Below are positions 26,615 through 39,700 of a DNA stretch of 64,000 nucleotides, in pieces. The position numbers and the translations under genes were made by a program. The notes under the pieces are model-generated. The model worked only from the letters and a program-made list of their open reading frames with translations, ran no database searches and had not been told where the DNA came from. The stretch is taken from positions 11,986,806 to 12,050,805 of the forward strand of contig NC_087156.1 of assembly GCF_035594125.1 (NCBI RefSeq), read 5' to 3'. The DNA comes from Scylla paramamosain. Its lineage: Eukaryota; Arthropoda; Malacostraca; Decapoda; Portunidae. How positions within the stretch are numbered: position 1 is the stretch's first letter; the number at the start of each line of letters is the position of its first letter.

Positions 26615-26938
26615 GTTTTTTAGTAATGTTATTCTGCTTCTCCATATAGGAGTTTTTTTGCATGCGTCTTAGCGTTTTGGTTTGTAAGGAGGTCAAAAAA
26701 ATTTCAAGGCAAGTTCTTGGTAAAAGTTGATTTTATTCCCATGTAATGTGATTACCCTGTTTTTTTTTTTTTGTGATTTATTGCCTAATACGCTCAAAAA
26801 CACTCAATAGACACTTCTAGTAATGTCATTTTTTTCCAATATAGTTTCGCGTGCTATTTGGGGTTTTGCTAAGAATGTGAAAAACACTTTTGGTATCTAA
26901 GAAACTTCTTTATATACACGAGTTTTTGCGTTTTTTGC

Positions 26939-26962
26939 CTTGTGGTTCTTGTAAACCACAAG
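26939..26962 (+). repeat. Foldback insertion between E and F
   Basis: CTTGTGGTT (26939-26947) and AACCACAAG (26954-26962) form a short hairpin, followed by TTCTTTTGCTC. Ordinary HORs have only the first arm followed by CTTGTGAAACTATAAAAC. The same insertion occurs at 58297-58321, with perfect 10 bp arms, and reversed near 43250-43280, so it marks one lineage. Confidence 0.85.
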
Positions 26963-27628
26963 TTCTTTTGCTCAAAAAAAATAAGATACTTATTATACAC
27001 GTTTCTCGTAATGTCTTTTTGTTTCCAAATAGGGAGTGCTTTGCATACATTTTCGCGTTTTTTGTAGGTAACAAGCTCAAAAAACACTCAAAATGTACCT
27101 TTTGGTAATGTTATTTTATTTCTTCTTATTGGTTGGTTTGCATCCGTTTTAGCGTTTCTCTACGTAAAACACCGAAAAGTAATTTTGTTTTAGATTCCCA
27201 TATAGAGTGACTTGCATGTTATTTACCGTTAGGGTGCCTATAAAGCTGAAAAACACTCACAAGACAGTTTTCTGGCAAAGATGTTTAATTTCCCCATATA
27301 GGTGGCTTTCCATGCACTTTATGGTTTGGTACATAACAGTACGAAAAAAAAAAGCTAAAATTAAATTTTTTGATAATTGACTCATAATTTCCAGAATTTT
27401 ACCCAAAATTTGGCATCTCTGTACCTGTGAAGATGAAAAAGAAAGAAAAAAATATCGTATTTTTTTATTTATTTATTTTTTTCTCAATAAAGAGTGTTAT
27501 TTGTGGGTTTTAGCTTTTTGGTAAAGATCTTAATAACACTGATAATACACGTTTCTCGTAATGTCCTTTCGTTTCCCAAAAATAAGGGTTCTTTGCAAGT
27601 ATTTAAGCGTTTTTATTGGTAACATGAT

Positions 27629-28739
27629 CAAAAACACTCAAAATATATGTTTTTGGTAATGTTATTCTCTTTCTCCATAAAATGTGTTTTACATGCGTTT
27701 TAGGGTTTTGGTATATAAGGAGCTCAAAACACTTAAAGGCAAGTTCTTGGTAAAAATTGATTTTATTTCCATGTAAAGTGATTCCCCTGCTTTTTAGTGC
27801 ATTATTGCCTATCACGCTCAAAAACACTCAAAAGACACTTTTCTGGTAATGTCATTTTTTTTCCACATAAACCTGGTTTCACATGCAATTTCGGATTTTG
27901 GTAACTAAGAATGTGAAAAGCACTCAAAATACACGCATTTAGTAAAGTTGTTCTGTTTCTCAGTTAAGAGTGTTATTCATGAGTTTCAGCATTTTGGTAT
28001 CTAGGAAACTTCTCCATATACACGAGTTTTTGCTTTTTTTGGCTTGTGGTTCTTTTGAACTATAAAATATTCATTATACACTTTTCTCGCAATGTCCCTT
28101 TGTTTCCCAATATAGAGTGCTTTGTATCAATTTTCGCGTTTTTTTTTGTAACAAGCTCAAAAACACTCAAAATATACCATTTTGGTAATGTTTAACTGCT
28201 TCTTGTTATTGGTTGGTTTGCATCTGTTTTAGCGTTTTTCTACGTAAAACACTGAGAAGACACGTTTTCAGTAATTTTGTTTTGGTTTGCCATATAGAGT
28301 GAGTTCTTCATTATTTATCGTTTTGGTGCCTAACATGCTGAAAAACACTCAAAATACAGATTTCTGGTAAGTTCGTTTAATTTCCTCATTTGGGAGGCTT
28401 TGCATGCACTTTAGTGTTTGGTACATAACAGTCCGAAAAAAAACTAATATCAACTTTTTTATATAAATTTCTTATCATATAATTGTCCTAATTTTTCCCA
28501 GAATTTTGGCATCTCGGTACCTATGAAGGTGAATAACAAAAAAAAACAAAAAAAAAACTTTTATTTATTTATTTTTATTTTTTACTTTTTTTAAATAACG
28601 ATTGTTATTTGTGGGTTTTAGCTTTTTGGTAGTTAAGGAACTTAAAAACACTCATAATACACGTTTCTCGAAATGTCCTTACGTTTCCCAAACATAAGGT
28701 TCTTTGCATGTATTTAAGCGTTTTTATAGATAACATTAT
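27629..28739 (+). repeat. Reference copy of the 1.11 kb satellite higher-order repeat (segments A-L)
   Basis: This is one uninterrupted HOR. Segment starts are A 27629, B 27725, C 27819, D 27916, E 28011, F 28064, G 28158, H 28255, I 28341, J 28436, K 28538 and L 28643; the next A starts at 28740. Most segments open with CAAAAACACTCAAAA or a variant and close with a GTTTTGGTA-type box. Paralogous pairs are visible. L and F share ACACGTTTCTCGTAATGTCC in most copies; A and G share TTTTTGGTAATGTTATTCT; C and I share CACTCAAAAGACA followed by TTTCTGGTAA; D and K share AAGAGTGTTATT. B and H are weaker, sharing a TTATTCCC/TTGGATTCCC box. K begins with an A-run and TTTA repeats, and E is only about 53 bp. 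Neighbouring A segments in the plus arrays recur mostly 1.01-1.12 kb apart. Confidence 0.93.
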
Positions 28740-29305
28740 CAAAAACACTCAAAATACATGTTTTTGGTAATGTTATTCTTTTACTCCATAAAGTTTGTTT
28801 TCCATGCGTTTTAGCGGTTTGGTATGTATGGAGCTCAAAAACACATATTGGCAAGTTCTTGGTAAAAGTTGGATATATTCCCATGTAATGTGATTGCCCT
28901 GCTTTTTAGTACTTTATTGCCTAACACGCTCAAAAACAATTAAAAGACACCTGATAATGTCATTTTTTTCCCTCATAAAGCTAGTTCCTTATGCTGTTTT
29001 GGGTATTGCCAACTAGGAATATGAAAAACACTCAAAATACAGGCATTTGCTAAGGATGTTCTGTTTTTCAATTAAGATTGTTATTCATGAGTTTCAGCAT
29101 TTTGGTATCTAAGAAACTTTTTTATATACACGAGTTTTTGCGTTTTTCTACATAAAACACTGAGAAGATACATTTTCAGTAATTTCGTTTTGGATTCCCA
29201 TATAGAGTGAGCTCCTTATCATTTATCGTTTCGGTGCCTAACATGCTGAAAAACACTCAAAAGACAGATTTCTGGTAAGGTTGTTTAATTTTTTCATATT
29301 TGTGC

Positions 29306-31110
29306 TTTGTACTTATTAAAAAGAATAACAAAAAAAAAAATCGTATTTACTTATTTACTTTTTTTTCCCCTATAAAGAGATTTTAACTTTTTGGTACTTC
29401 TGGAACTTAAAAACACTCATAATACACGTTTCTCGTAATGTCCTTTTGTTTTCCTGACATAGGGTTTTTTGCATGTATTTAAGTGTTTTTAGAGGTAACA
29501 TGATCAAAAACACTCAAAATACATGTTTTTGATAATGTTAATCTGTTTCTCCATAAAGGGTGTTTTGCATGTGTTTTACCGTTTTGGTAAATAAGGAGAT
29601 CAAAAACACTTAAAGGCAAGTTCTTGGTAAAAAATGGTTTTATTCCTATGTAATGTGATTGCCCTCCTTTTCTCGTGCTTTATTGCCTAACACGCCAAAA
29701 ATACTCAAAAGACACTTTTCTGGTTATGTCATTTTTTTTTACCAAATAAAGCTAGTTTTGCATGCAATTTGGGGTTTTGGTAACTAAGAATGTGAAAAAC
29801 AGTCAAAATACACGCATATCGTAAGGTTGTTCTGTATTCTCAATTAAGAGTGTTATTCCTGAGTTTCAGCATTTTGGTATCTAAGAAACTTATCCATATA
29901 CACGAGTTTTTGCGTTTTTTTGCCTTGTGGTTCTTGTGAAACTATAAAACACTCATTATACAGGTTTCTCGTAATGACCTTTTGTATCTCAATATAGAGT
30001 GCTTTCTATCCATTTTCGCGTTTTTTGTAGATAAGAAGCCCAAAAACACTGAAAATATACCTTTTTTGGTAATGTTATTCTACTTCTTCATATTCGTTGG
30101 TTTGCATCCGTTTTAGCGTTTTTCTACGTAAAACACTGAAAAGACACTTTTTCAGTAATTTTTTTGATGGATTCCCATATTGAATGACCTCCATATTATA
30201 TATATCGTTTTGGTGGCTAACATGCTGAAAAACACTCAAAAGACAGGTTTCTGGTAAAGTCGTTCAATTTCCCCATATAGATGGCTTTGTATGCACTTTA
30301 CGGTTTGGTACATAACAGTCCGAAAAAAAAATTAAATTAAATTTTTTTTCATAATTTTCTTTTTTTACATAATTTTCCTGAATTTTGCCAGAATTTTGGC
30401 ATCTTGGTACCTATAAAGATGAATAACAAAAAAATAAATTCCTATCTTTTTATTTATTTGTTTTTTTTTCTATAAACAGTGTTATTTATGGGTTTTAGCT
30501 AAATGGTACTTAAAGAACTTAAAAACACTCGTAATACATGTTTCTCGAAATGTCCTTTAATTTTCCAAACATAAGGTTCTTTGCATGTATTTAAGCGTTT
30601 TTATAGGTAACATGATCAAAAACACTCAAAATACATGTTTTTGGTAATGTTATTCTGTTTCTCCATAAAGGGTGTTTTGCATTCGTTTTAGCGTTTTGGT
30701 ATATAAGGAGCTCAAAAACACTTAGAGGCAAGTTCTTAGTAAAATTTATTTTTTTTCCCATGTAATGTGATTGCCCTGCTTTTTAGTGCTTTATTGCCTA
30801 TCATGCTAAAAAAAAAAAAAACACTTAAAAGATACTTTTCTGGTAATGTCATTTTTTTTCCCACATAAAGCTACTTTCACATAAAATTTAGGGTTTTGGT
30901 AACTAAGAATCTGAAAAACACTCAAAATACACGCATTTGGTAAGGTTGTTCTGTTTGTCAATCTAGAGTGTTATTTAGGAGTTTCAGCATTTTGGTATCT
31001 AAGAAACTTCTCCATATATATGAGTTTCTGCGTTTTTTGCCTTGTGATTCTTGAGAATCTATAAAACACTCATTATACACGTTTCTCGTAATGTTCTTTT
31101 GTTAACCAAT
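29306..31110 (+). repeat. Direct duplication SD5, second copy (partner 14640-16435)
   Basis: Continues the 14.6 kb HOR lineage and is cut by the inverted block at 31262. It carries A14 at 30808-30821 and TTAGCTAAATGG near 30500, as in the source. The join to the preceding array, at about 29300-29325, is abrupt: segment I breaks off after TTTTTTCATATTTG and a K-type stretch follows, with J missing. Confidence 0.83.
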
Positions 31111-31262
31111 AGAGAGAGCTTTCCATCCATTTCCGCGTTTTTTTGTAAGTAAAAAGCTAAAAAAAAAACACTCAAATTATACCTTTTTGGTAATCTTATT
31201 CTATTTCTTTATATTGGTTGGTTTGCATCCGTTTTAGCGTTTTTCTACGTAAAACACGAAAA

Positions 31263-33254
31263 ACTTATTTATCTTCACAGGTACCGAAATGCCAAAATTC
31301 GGGGAAAAATTTAGGAAATTATGTGAAATAAGAACATTATCAAAAAAGTTAAATTTAGCTTTTTTTTCGGACTATTATGTACCAAACCCCTAAAGTGCAT
31401 GCAGAGCCATCTATATGGGGAAATTAAACGTCTTTGCCAGAAAACGGTCTTATGAGTGTTTTTCAGCATGTTAGGAACCAACACGATAAATAACATGGCA
31501 GTCAATCTATATGGGAATGAAAAACAAAATTACTAAAAACGTGTCTTTTCGGTGTTTTACGTAGAAAAACGCTAAAATGGATGTAAACCAACCAATATGA
31601 AGAAATATAATAGCATTACCAAAAATGTACATTTTAGGTGTTTTTGAAATAGTTATATACAAAAAACGGGAAAATGGATGGAAAGCACTCTATATTGGGA
31701 AGAAAAAAGGACATTACGAGAAACGTGTATAATGAGTGTTTTATAGTTTCACAAGAACTACAAGGCAAAAAACGCAAAAATTCGTTGATATAGAGAATTT
31801 TCTTACATTCCAAAAAGCTGAAACTCTGGAACAACACTCTTAATTGAGAAAGAGAACAATCTTACTAAATGCGTGTATTTTGAGTGCTTTTCACATCCTT
31901 AGTTACCAAAACCCCAAATTGCATGCGAAACCAGCTTTATGTGCGATAAAAATGACATTACCAGAAAAATGTGTTTTCAATGTTTTTTAGCGTGTTAGGC
32001 AATAATGCACTAAAAAGCAGGACAATCACATTACATTGGAATAAAACCAATTTTTAACAAGAACTTGCCTTTAAGTGTATATAAGTTCATTAAGTACAAA
32101 AAAGCTAAAACCCACAAATTACACTCTTTATTGAGAAAAAATAAATAAATAAATGAGAAAATATGATTTTTTTTTTCATTCTTATTCATCTTCACAGGTA
32201 ACGAGGTGCCAAAATTCGGGCAAAGTTCAGGAAATTATATGAAATAAGAACATTATCAAAAAAGTTAATTTTTTTTTTTTTTTCGGACTGTTATGTACCA
32301 AACCCCTAAAGTGCATGCAAAGCCACCTATATGGGAAAATTAAACGTCTTTGCCAGAAAACTGTCTTATGAGTGTTTTTCAGCATGTTAGGAACCAACAC
32401 GATAAAATGCAAGGAAGTCAATCTATATGGGAATCCAAGACAAAATTACTGAAAACGTGTCTTTTCGGTGTTTTACGTAGAAAACGCTAAAACGGATGCA
32501 AACTAACCAAAATGAAGAAATAGAATACCATTACCAAAAAGGTATATTTTGAGTGTTTTTGAAATTGTTACCTACAAAAAACGTGAAAATGCATGGAAAG
32601 CACTCTATATTGGGAAGCAAAAGGCACCAAAAAGCATATTAGGCACGAAAACGATAAATAATATGAAAGTCACTGTATATGGAAATCCAAAAGAAAATTA
32701 CTGGAAACGTGTTTTTAAAAGATTTACGTAGAAAAACGCTAAAACGGATGCAAACCAACCAATATGAAGAAATAAAATAACATTACCAAAAAAGTATATT
32801 TTGTGTGTTTTTGAGCTTGATACATAAAAAGAAACGCGAAAATGGATGCAAAGCACTCTATATAAGGAAAAAAAAAAAGGACATAACGAGAAACGTGTAT
32901 AATGAGTGTTTTATAGTTTCACCAGAATCTTAAGGCAAAAAAAGAAAAAAATTGACTGTATGGAGAAGTTTTTAAGATTGCAAAATACTGAAACTCATAA
33001 ATAACACTCATAATCTAGAAACAGAACAACCTTACTAAATGCGTGTATTTTGAGTGTTTTTTTTACATTCTTAGTTACCAAAACCCCAAATTCCATGCGA
33101 AACTAGGTTTATGTGGGAAAAAAATGACATTATCAGAAAAGTGTCTTTGAATGTTTTTGGGTGTGTTAGGCAATAAAGCATTAAAAAGCAGGGCAATCAC
33201 ATTACATGGGAATAAAACCAACTTTTACGAAGAACTTGCGTTGTAGTGTTTTTG
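31263..33254 (-). repeat. Satellite HOR array, minus orientation
   Basis: Begins with reversed J (ATCTTCACAGGTACCGAAATG) against forward G. This is the reverse complement of 7038-9205, including two type III HORs (GTCTTTGCCAGAAAAC, reversed) and the H-to-F jump with 'GGCACCAAAAAGCAT' near 32623. Open frames here simply mirror those at 7874-9162. Confidence 0.9.
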
Positions 33255-33703
33255 ACACACATGTAGTAAGGTTGCTCAGTTTCTCAATTAAGAGTGTTAT
33301 TTATGAGTTTCAGCATTTACACGAGTTTTTGCGTTTTTTTTTTTTGTTTTGTGTTTTTTTTTCAACTATAAAACATTCATTAAAAATGAATGTCCCTTTG
33401 TTTCCCAATATAGAGAGCTTTGCATCCATTTTCGCGTTTTTTTGTAGGTAACAAGCTCAAAAACACTCAAAATATACATTATTGGTAATGTTTTTCTGCT
33501 TCTTGATATTGGTTGGTTTGTATGAGTTTTAGCCTTTTTGTACGTAAAACACTGAGAAGACACGTTTTCGGTAATTTTCTTTTGGATTCCCACAGAGTGA
33601 GTTCCTTATTATTTATCGTTTTGGTGCCTAACATGCTGAAAAACACTCAAAAGACAGATTTCTGGTAAGGTCTTTAATTTCCTCATATGGGAGGCTTTGC
33701 ATG
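33255..33703 (+). repeat. Plus-oriented island, the inverted copy of 6729-7037
   Basis: A short forward stretch (D, E/F, G, H, I) inside a minus array. It is longer than its partner because it keeps segment G, near 33463-33550 (AAAAACACTCAAAATATACA), which is missing at 6890-6905. The island therefore once contained G, and the 6.7 kb and 1 bp copies lost it, sharing that deletion. Confidence 0.85.
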
Positions 33704-36700
33704 TCTTTTCACTGTTTTTGAGCGTGTTACGCAATAAAGCACTAAAAGCCAAGGCAATCACATTACATGGGAATAAAACAAAATTTTACCAAGAACTGGC
33801 CTTTCAGTGTTTTTGAGCTCCTTACATACGAAAAAGCTAAAATGCATGCAAAATACATTTTATGGAGAAACAGAATAACATTACCAAATACATGTATTTT
33901 GAGTGTTTTTGACCATGTTATCTTAAAAAAAACGCTTAAATACATGCAAAGAACCTTGTGTTTCGGAAACAAAAGAATATTACGAGAAACGTGTATTATG
34001 AGTGATTTTTAAGTTCCTTCAGTACCAAAAAAGCTAAAACCCAAAAATAACACTTTAGAAAAAAAAAAAAGAAAAAAAGAAAAAAATGGGATTTTTTTTT
34101 TATTTTGTTATTCATCTTCATAGGTACCGAGATGCCAAAATTATGCCAAAATTTAGGGAATTCATGTGGAAAAAAAATTATTATCATAAAAGTTAATTAT
34201 AGCTTTTTTTTCGGATTGTTATGTACCAAACCCTAAAGTGCAAGCAAAGCCACCTATATAAGGAAGGTAAATGACTTTACCAGAAACCTGTCTTTTCAAT
34301 GTTTTTCAGCATGTTAGGCACCAAAACGATAAATAATATGGAAGTTAGTTAATATGTGAATCGAAAAGAAAATTACTGAAAACGTGTCTTTTCAGTGTTT
34401 TACGTAGAAAAACGCTAAAGAGAATAACATTATCAAAAAAGATATATTTTGAGTGTTTTTGAGCTTGTTACCTACAAAAAATGCAAAAATGGATGTAAAG
34501 CACTCTATATTAGGAAACAAAAGGACATTACGAGAAACGTGTATAATGAGTGTTTTATAGTTTTAAAAGAACCACAAGGCAATAAACGCAAAAACTCGTG
34601 TATATAGGGAAATTTCTTAAATATCAAAATGAATAAATGCATGAATAACACTTTTAATCGATAAACAGATCTACCTTACCAAATTGTGTATTTTGAGTGT
34701 TTTTCACATTCTTATTTACGAAAATGCCAAATTACATGCGAAACTAGCTTTATGTGGAAAAAAAAAGTGAAATTAGAAAATTGTCTTTTGAGTGTTTTTT
34801 TTCAGCGTGATATGCAACAAAGCACTAAAAAGCAGAACGATCACATTACATGGGAATAAAACCAACTTTTATGAAGAATTTGTCTTTAAGTGTTTTTTAA
34901 CCCTTTATATACCAAACCGCTGAAATGCATGCAAAACAAACTTTATGGAAAAAAAGAATAACATTACCAAAAAAAAGTATTTTGAGTGTTTTTGATCATG
35001 TTATCTACAAAAATGCTTAAGTATATGCAAAGAACATTATGTTTGGGAAACAAAAGGACATTACGAGAAACGTGTATTATGAGTGTTTTTTTTTTAAATT
35101 CCTTAAGTACCAAAAAGCTAAAACCCACAAATAGCACTCTTTAATTAGAAAAAGAAAAAGGAAAAAAAGAAAAATTATTTATTTTTTTTATTTATTTATT
35201 TTTTTTGTTATTAATCTTCATAGTTACCGAGATGCCAAAATTCAGGGGAAGTTCAGGGCAATTATGTGATAAAAGAATATTATCAAAAAAGTTAATTTCA
35301 GCTCTTTTTTTTCGGACTGTTATGTACCAAACCCTAAATTGCATGGAAAGCCTCCAATATGAGGAGATTAAACGACCTTACCAGAAATCTGTGTTTTGAG
35401 TGTTTTTTAGCATGTTAGGCACCAAAACGATAAATAATAAGGAACTCACTCTATATGGGAATCCAAAACAAAGTTCCTGAAAACATGTCTTCTCAGTGTT
35501 TTACATAGAAAAACGTTAAAACTGATGCAAACCAACCAATATCAAGATATAGAAAAACGTTACCAAAAAGATATATTTTGAGTATTTTTGAGCTTTTTAC
35601 CAACAAAAACGAGAAAATTGATGCAAAGCACTCTATATTGAGAAACAAAAGGACATTGCAAGAAAAGTGTATAATGAGTGTTTTATACTTCAAAAGAACC
35701 ACAAAGTAAACAACGCAAAAACTCGTGTATATGGAGAGATTTCTTAGATACCAAAATGCTGAAACTCATGAATAACACTCTTAATTGAGAAATAGAACAA
35801 CCTTACTAAATGCGTGTATTTTGAGTTCTTTTCACACTCATAGTTACCAAAAACCCCAAATTACATGCAAAAATAACTTTGTGGGGAAAAAATGACTTTA
35901 CCAGAAAAGTATCTTTTGAATGTTTTTCAACGTGATAGGTCAAAAAGCACTCAAAAGCAGGACAATCCCATTACATTGGAATAATTTTTTTACCAAGAAC
36001 TTGCTTTTAAGTGTTTTTGAGCTCCTTATATACAAAACTGCTAAAACGCATGCAAAACACACTTTATGGAGAAAAAGAATAACATTACCAAAACCTTGTA
36101 TTTTGAGTGTTTTTGATCATGTTATATATAAAAACGCTTAAATACATGCAAAGAACCTTATGTTTGGGAAACGAAAGGACATTACGAGAAACGTGTATTA
36201 TGAGTGTTTTTATGTTCCTTAAGTACCAAAAAGGTAAATCCCTTAAATAACACTCCTTATTGAGAAAAAATAAATAAATAAATAAAAAATAAAAAAAATA
36301 GGATTTTATTAATTTTTTTTTTTTTATTTATCTTCATAGGTACCGAGATGGCAAAATGCTGGAAAAATTCAGGGCAATTATATGATAAAACAATATTATC
36401 AAAAAAGTTAATTTTAGCTTTTTTTTCGGACTGTTATGTACCAAACACTAAAGTGCATGCAAAGCCTCCTCCTATATGAGGAAATTAAACGACCTTATCA
36501 GATATCTCTCTTTTGACTGTTGTTCAGCATGTTAGGTACCAAAACAATAAACAATAAGGAGCTTCATATGGTAATTCAAAACAAAATTACTGAAAACGTG
36601 TCTTCTCAGTGTTTTACGTAGAAAAACTCTAACACGGATGCAAACAAACCAATATAAAGAAATAGAAAAACATTACCAAAAAGGTATATTTTGAGTGTTT

Positions 36701-39700
36701 TGGAGCTTGTTACCTATAAGAAACACGAAAATTGATGCAAAGCACTCTATAATGGGAAAGAAAAGAACATTGCATGAAAAGTGTATAATGAGTGTTTTAC
36801 AGTTCAAAACAACCACAAGGCAAAAAAATGCAAAAACTAGTGTATATGAATAACTTTCGTAGATACCAAAATGCTGAAACTCATGAACAACACTCTTAAT
36901 TCAGAAACAGAACAATCTTATTAAATTGCATGCGAAACCTGCTTTATGTGGGAAAAAAATGACATTACCAGAAAAATGTCTTTTGAGTGTTTTTGAGCGT
37001 GTTAGGCAATAAAGCACTAAAAAGCAGGGCAATCACATTACATTGAAATTAAACCAATTTTTAATAAGAAGTTGCCTCTAAGTGTTTTTGAGCTCCTTAT
37101 ATACCAAAACACTAAAACGCAGGGAAAATACACTTTATGGTGAAACAGAATAACATTACCAAAATCATGTATTTTGAGTGGTTTTGATCATGTTACCAAT
37201 AAAAACGCTTAAATGACATTACCAGAAAAATGTCTTTTAAGTGTTTTTGAGCGTGATATGGAAAAAAGCACTGAAAAGCGGAAAAAAAACACATAACTTG
37301 GGAATAAAACCAACTTTTACGAAAAACTTGCCTTTAAGTGTTTTTAACTCCTTACATACCAAAACGCTAAAACGCATGTAAAACACCCTTTATGGAGAAA
37401 CAGAATAACATTACCAAAAATATGTATTTTGAGTGTTTTTGATCATGTTACTTATAAAAATACTTAAATGCATGTAAAGAACCCTTTGTTTGTATAAAAA
37501 AAGGACATTAAAAAAATCGTGTATTATGAGTGTTTTTAAGTTTCTTAAGTACCAAAAAAGCTAAATCACACAAATAACACTTTATAGAGAGAGAAAAAAA
37601 AAGGTACCGAGATACCAAAATTCTGGAAAAATTCAGGGAAATTTTGTGAAAAAAATCATTATAAAAAAAATAATTTTACCTTTTTTCTGGCATTATGTAC
37701 CAAACCCTGAAGTGCATGCATAGCCACCTATATCGAGAAATTATTCGACTTTACCAGAAACCTGTCTTTTGAGTGTTTCTTTAGCAATTTCAACAATATT
37801 ACTGAAAACGTGTCTTTTCAGTGATTTACGTAGAAAAACGCTAAAACGGATGCAAACCAACCAATATGAAGAAATAGAATAACATTACCAAAAAGATATA
37901 TTTTGATGTGTTTTTCAGTTTGTCACCTACAAAAAAAAATGCGAAAATGGATGAAACACACTCCATATTAGGAAAGAAAAGGACATTACGAAAAACGTGT
38001 ATAATGAGTGTTTTATAGTTTCACAAGAACCACAAGGCAAAAAACTAAAAAACTCGTGTACATAAACTTACTTACTTACTTACTAAATGCCTGTATTTTG
38101 AGTGTTTTTCACATTCTTAGATACCAAAACCCCAAATTCCATGCGAAACTAGCTTTATGTGGGAAAAAAAATAATAATACCAGAAAATGTCTTTCGAGTG
38201 TTTTTGAGCTTGTTGGGCAATAAACCACTAAAAAGCAGGGCAATCACATTATATGGGAATAAAACCAACTTTTACCAAGAACTTGTTTTTAGGTGTTTTT
38301 GAGCTCATTTCATACCAAAACGCTAAAACGCATGCAAAACACCTTTTATGGAGAAAAAGAATAAAATTACCAAAAATATGTATTTTGAGTGTTTTCGATC
38401 ATGTTATCTATAAAAACGCTTAAATACATGCAAAGAACCTTATGTTTGAGAAACGAAAGGACATTCCGAGAAATATGTATTATGATTGTTTTTTAGTTCC
38501 TTAAGTACCAAAAAGCTAAAACCCACAAATACCACTCATTATTTAGAAAAATAAATAAATAAAAAATAAAAAAATAGGATTTTTTTTTTTTGTTAATCAT
38601 CTTCATAGGTACCGAGATGCCAAAATTCTGGGAAAATTACGGGCTATAATATGATAAAAGAAAATTATCAAAAAAGTTAATTTTAGCTTTTTTTTCGGAC
38701 TGTTATATACCAAACCCTAAAGTGTATGCAAAGCCTCCTCCTATATGAGGAAATTAAACGACCTTTAAAGAAATCTGTCTTTTAAGTGTTTTTCAGAATG
38801 TTAGGCACCAAAACGATAAATAAATAAGGAACTCACTCTATACGGGAATCCAAACAAAACTACTGGAAACGTGTCTTCTCCGTGTTCTCAGCGCTAAAAC
38901 TGATGCAAACCAACCAATATAAAAAAAAATAGAAAAATATTACCAAAAAGGTATATTTTGAGTGTTTTTGAGCTTGTTATCTACAAAAAACCCGAAAATT
39001 CATGCAAAGCACTCTATATTAGGAAATAAAAGGACATTGCAAGAAAAGTGTATAATGAGTATTATAGTTCAAAAGAACCAAAAGGCAAAAAACGCAAAAA
39101 CTTGTGGATATGGAGAAGTTTCCTAGATACCAAAATACTGAAACTCATGAATAACATTCCTAATTGAGAAACAGAACAACCTTACTAAATGCGTGTATTT
39201 TGAGAGCTTTTCACATTCTTAGTTACCAAAACCCGAAATTGCATGCGAAACCAGCTTTATGTGAGAAAAAAATGACATTACCAGAAAAAAGTCTTTTGAG
39301 TGTTTTTGAGCCTGATAGGCAATAAAGCACTAAAAAGCAGGGCAATCACATTACATTTGAATAAAACCAATTTTTATCAAGAACTTGCATTTAAGTGTTT
39401 TTGAGCTCCTTATATACTAAACCGCTAAAACGCATGCAAAACAAACTTTATGGAGAAACAAAATAAAATTACCAAAAAACATGTATTTTGAGTACGTATT
39501 TTTGATCATGTTATCTATAAAAACGCTTAAATACATGGAAAGAACCTTATGTTTGCGAAACAAAAGGACATTACGAGAAACGTATATTATGAGTGTTTTT
39601 AAGTTTAAGTACCAAAAACCTAAAACCCACTCTTTATTTAGAAAAAATAAATAAATAAAAAAAAAAAAAAATAGGATTTTTTTTTTTTTGTTATTCATCT

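Larger units (their letters stand above)
25050..28400 (+). repeat. Direct duplication SD6, source side (partner 56257-60300)
   Basis: Shared private markers with the 56-60 kb region include GTTTTGTTGCATAT in B (25788, 56970), a shortened G start (AAACACTTTTTGG 26148, AAACACTTTGG 57333), AAAATCAATA instead of AAGATGAATA (26500, 57684), TTAAAACACATGTTTTTT (26603, 57892) and the foldback insertion (26939, 58297). The offset drifts from about 31.2 to 31.9 kb because of indels and the local duplication at 58.5-59.6 kb. Confidence 0.75.
18486..29305 (+). repeat. Large inverted duplication SD3, arm 1 (partner 40905-52081, reversed)
   Basis: A 10.8 kb arm whose reverse complement is at 40905-52081; paired coordinates add to about 70.2-70.8 kb. 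Landmarks paired in reverse: LINE (19501-21188 with 49412-51070), AAAT tract and pentamer zone, the ACTTAAAAAC cluster (26582 with 43688), the foldback insertion (26939 with about 43255), and a deletion fusing E to the G end (29140 with about 41065). Homology stops near 29305, where this arm jumps into a copy of the 14.6 kb HORs. Confidence 0.88.
23549..31262 (+). repeat. Satellite HOR array, plus orientation
   Basis: Canonical HORs resume, with A segments near 25615, 27629, 28740, 29503 and 30614; several units are broken. H is cut short near 25220-25245, most of L is lost at 26570-26615, and E is fused to the G end at 29140. At 29305 the type changes abruptly to the 14.6 kb HOR lineage. The array ends at about 31262 in segment G, directly against reversed J. 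No genes seen. Confidence 0.9.
31263..35996 (-). repeat. Inverted duplication SD2 of 4433-9205
   Basis: Paired coordinates sum to about 40.43 kb. The pairing spans both junctions of the small inversion island (6729 with 33703, 7037 with 33255). It also spans private variants such as ATCGATAAACAGA (34660, reversed from 5755) and CTCAAAAGCAGGAC (35951, reversed from 4474). At 35996 this arm runs on normally from B into A, whereas at 4433 the plus copy is fused to J, so the 4432/4433 join is the derived one. Confidence 0.87.
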
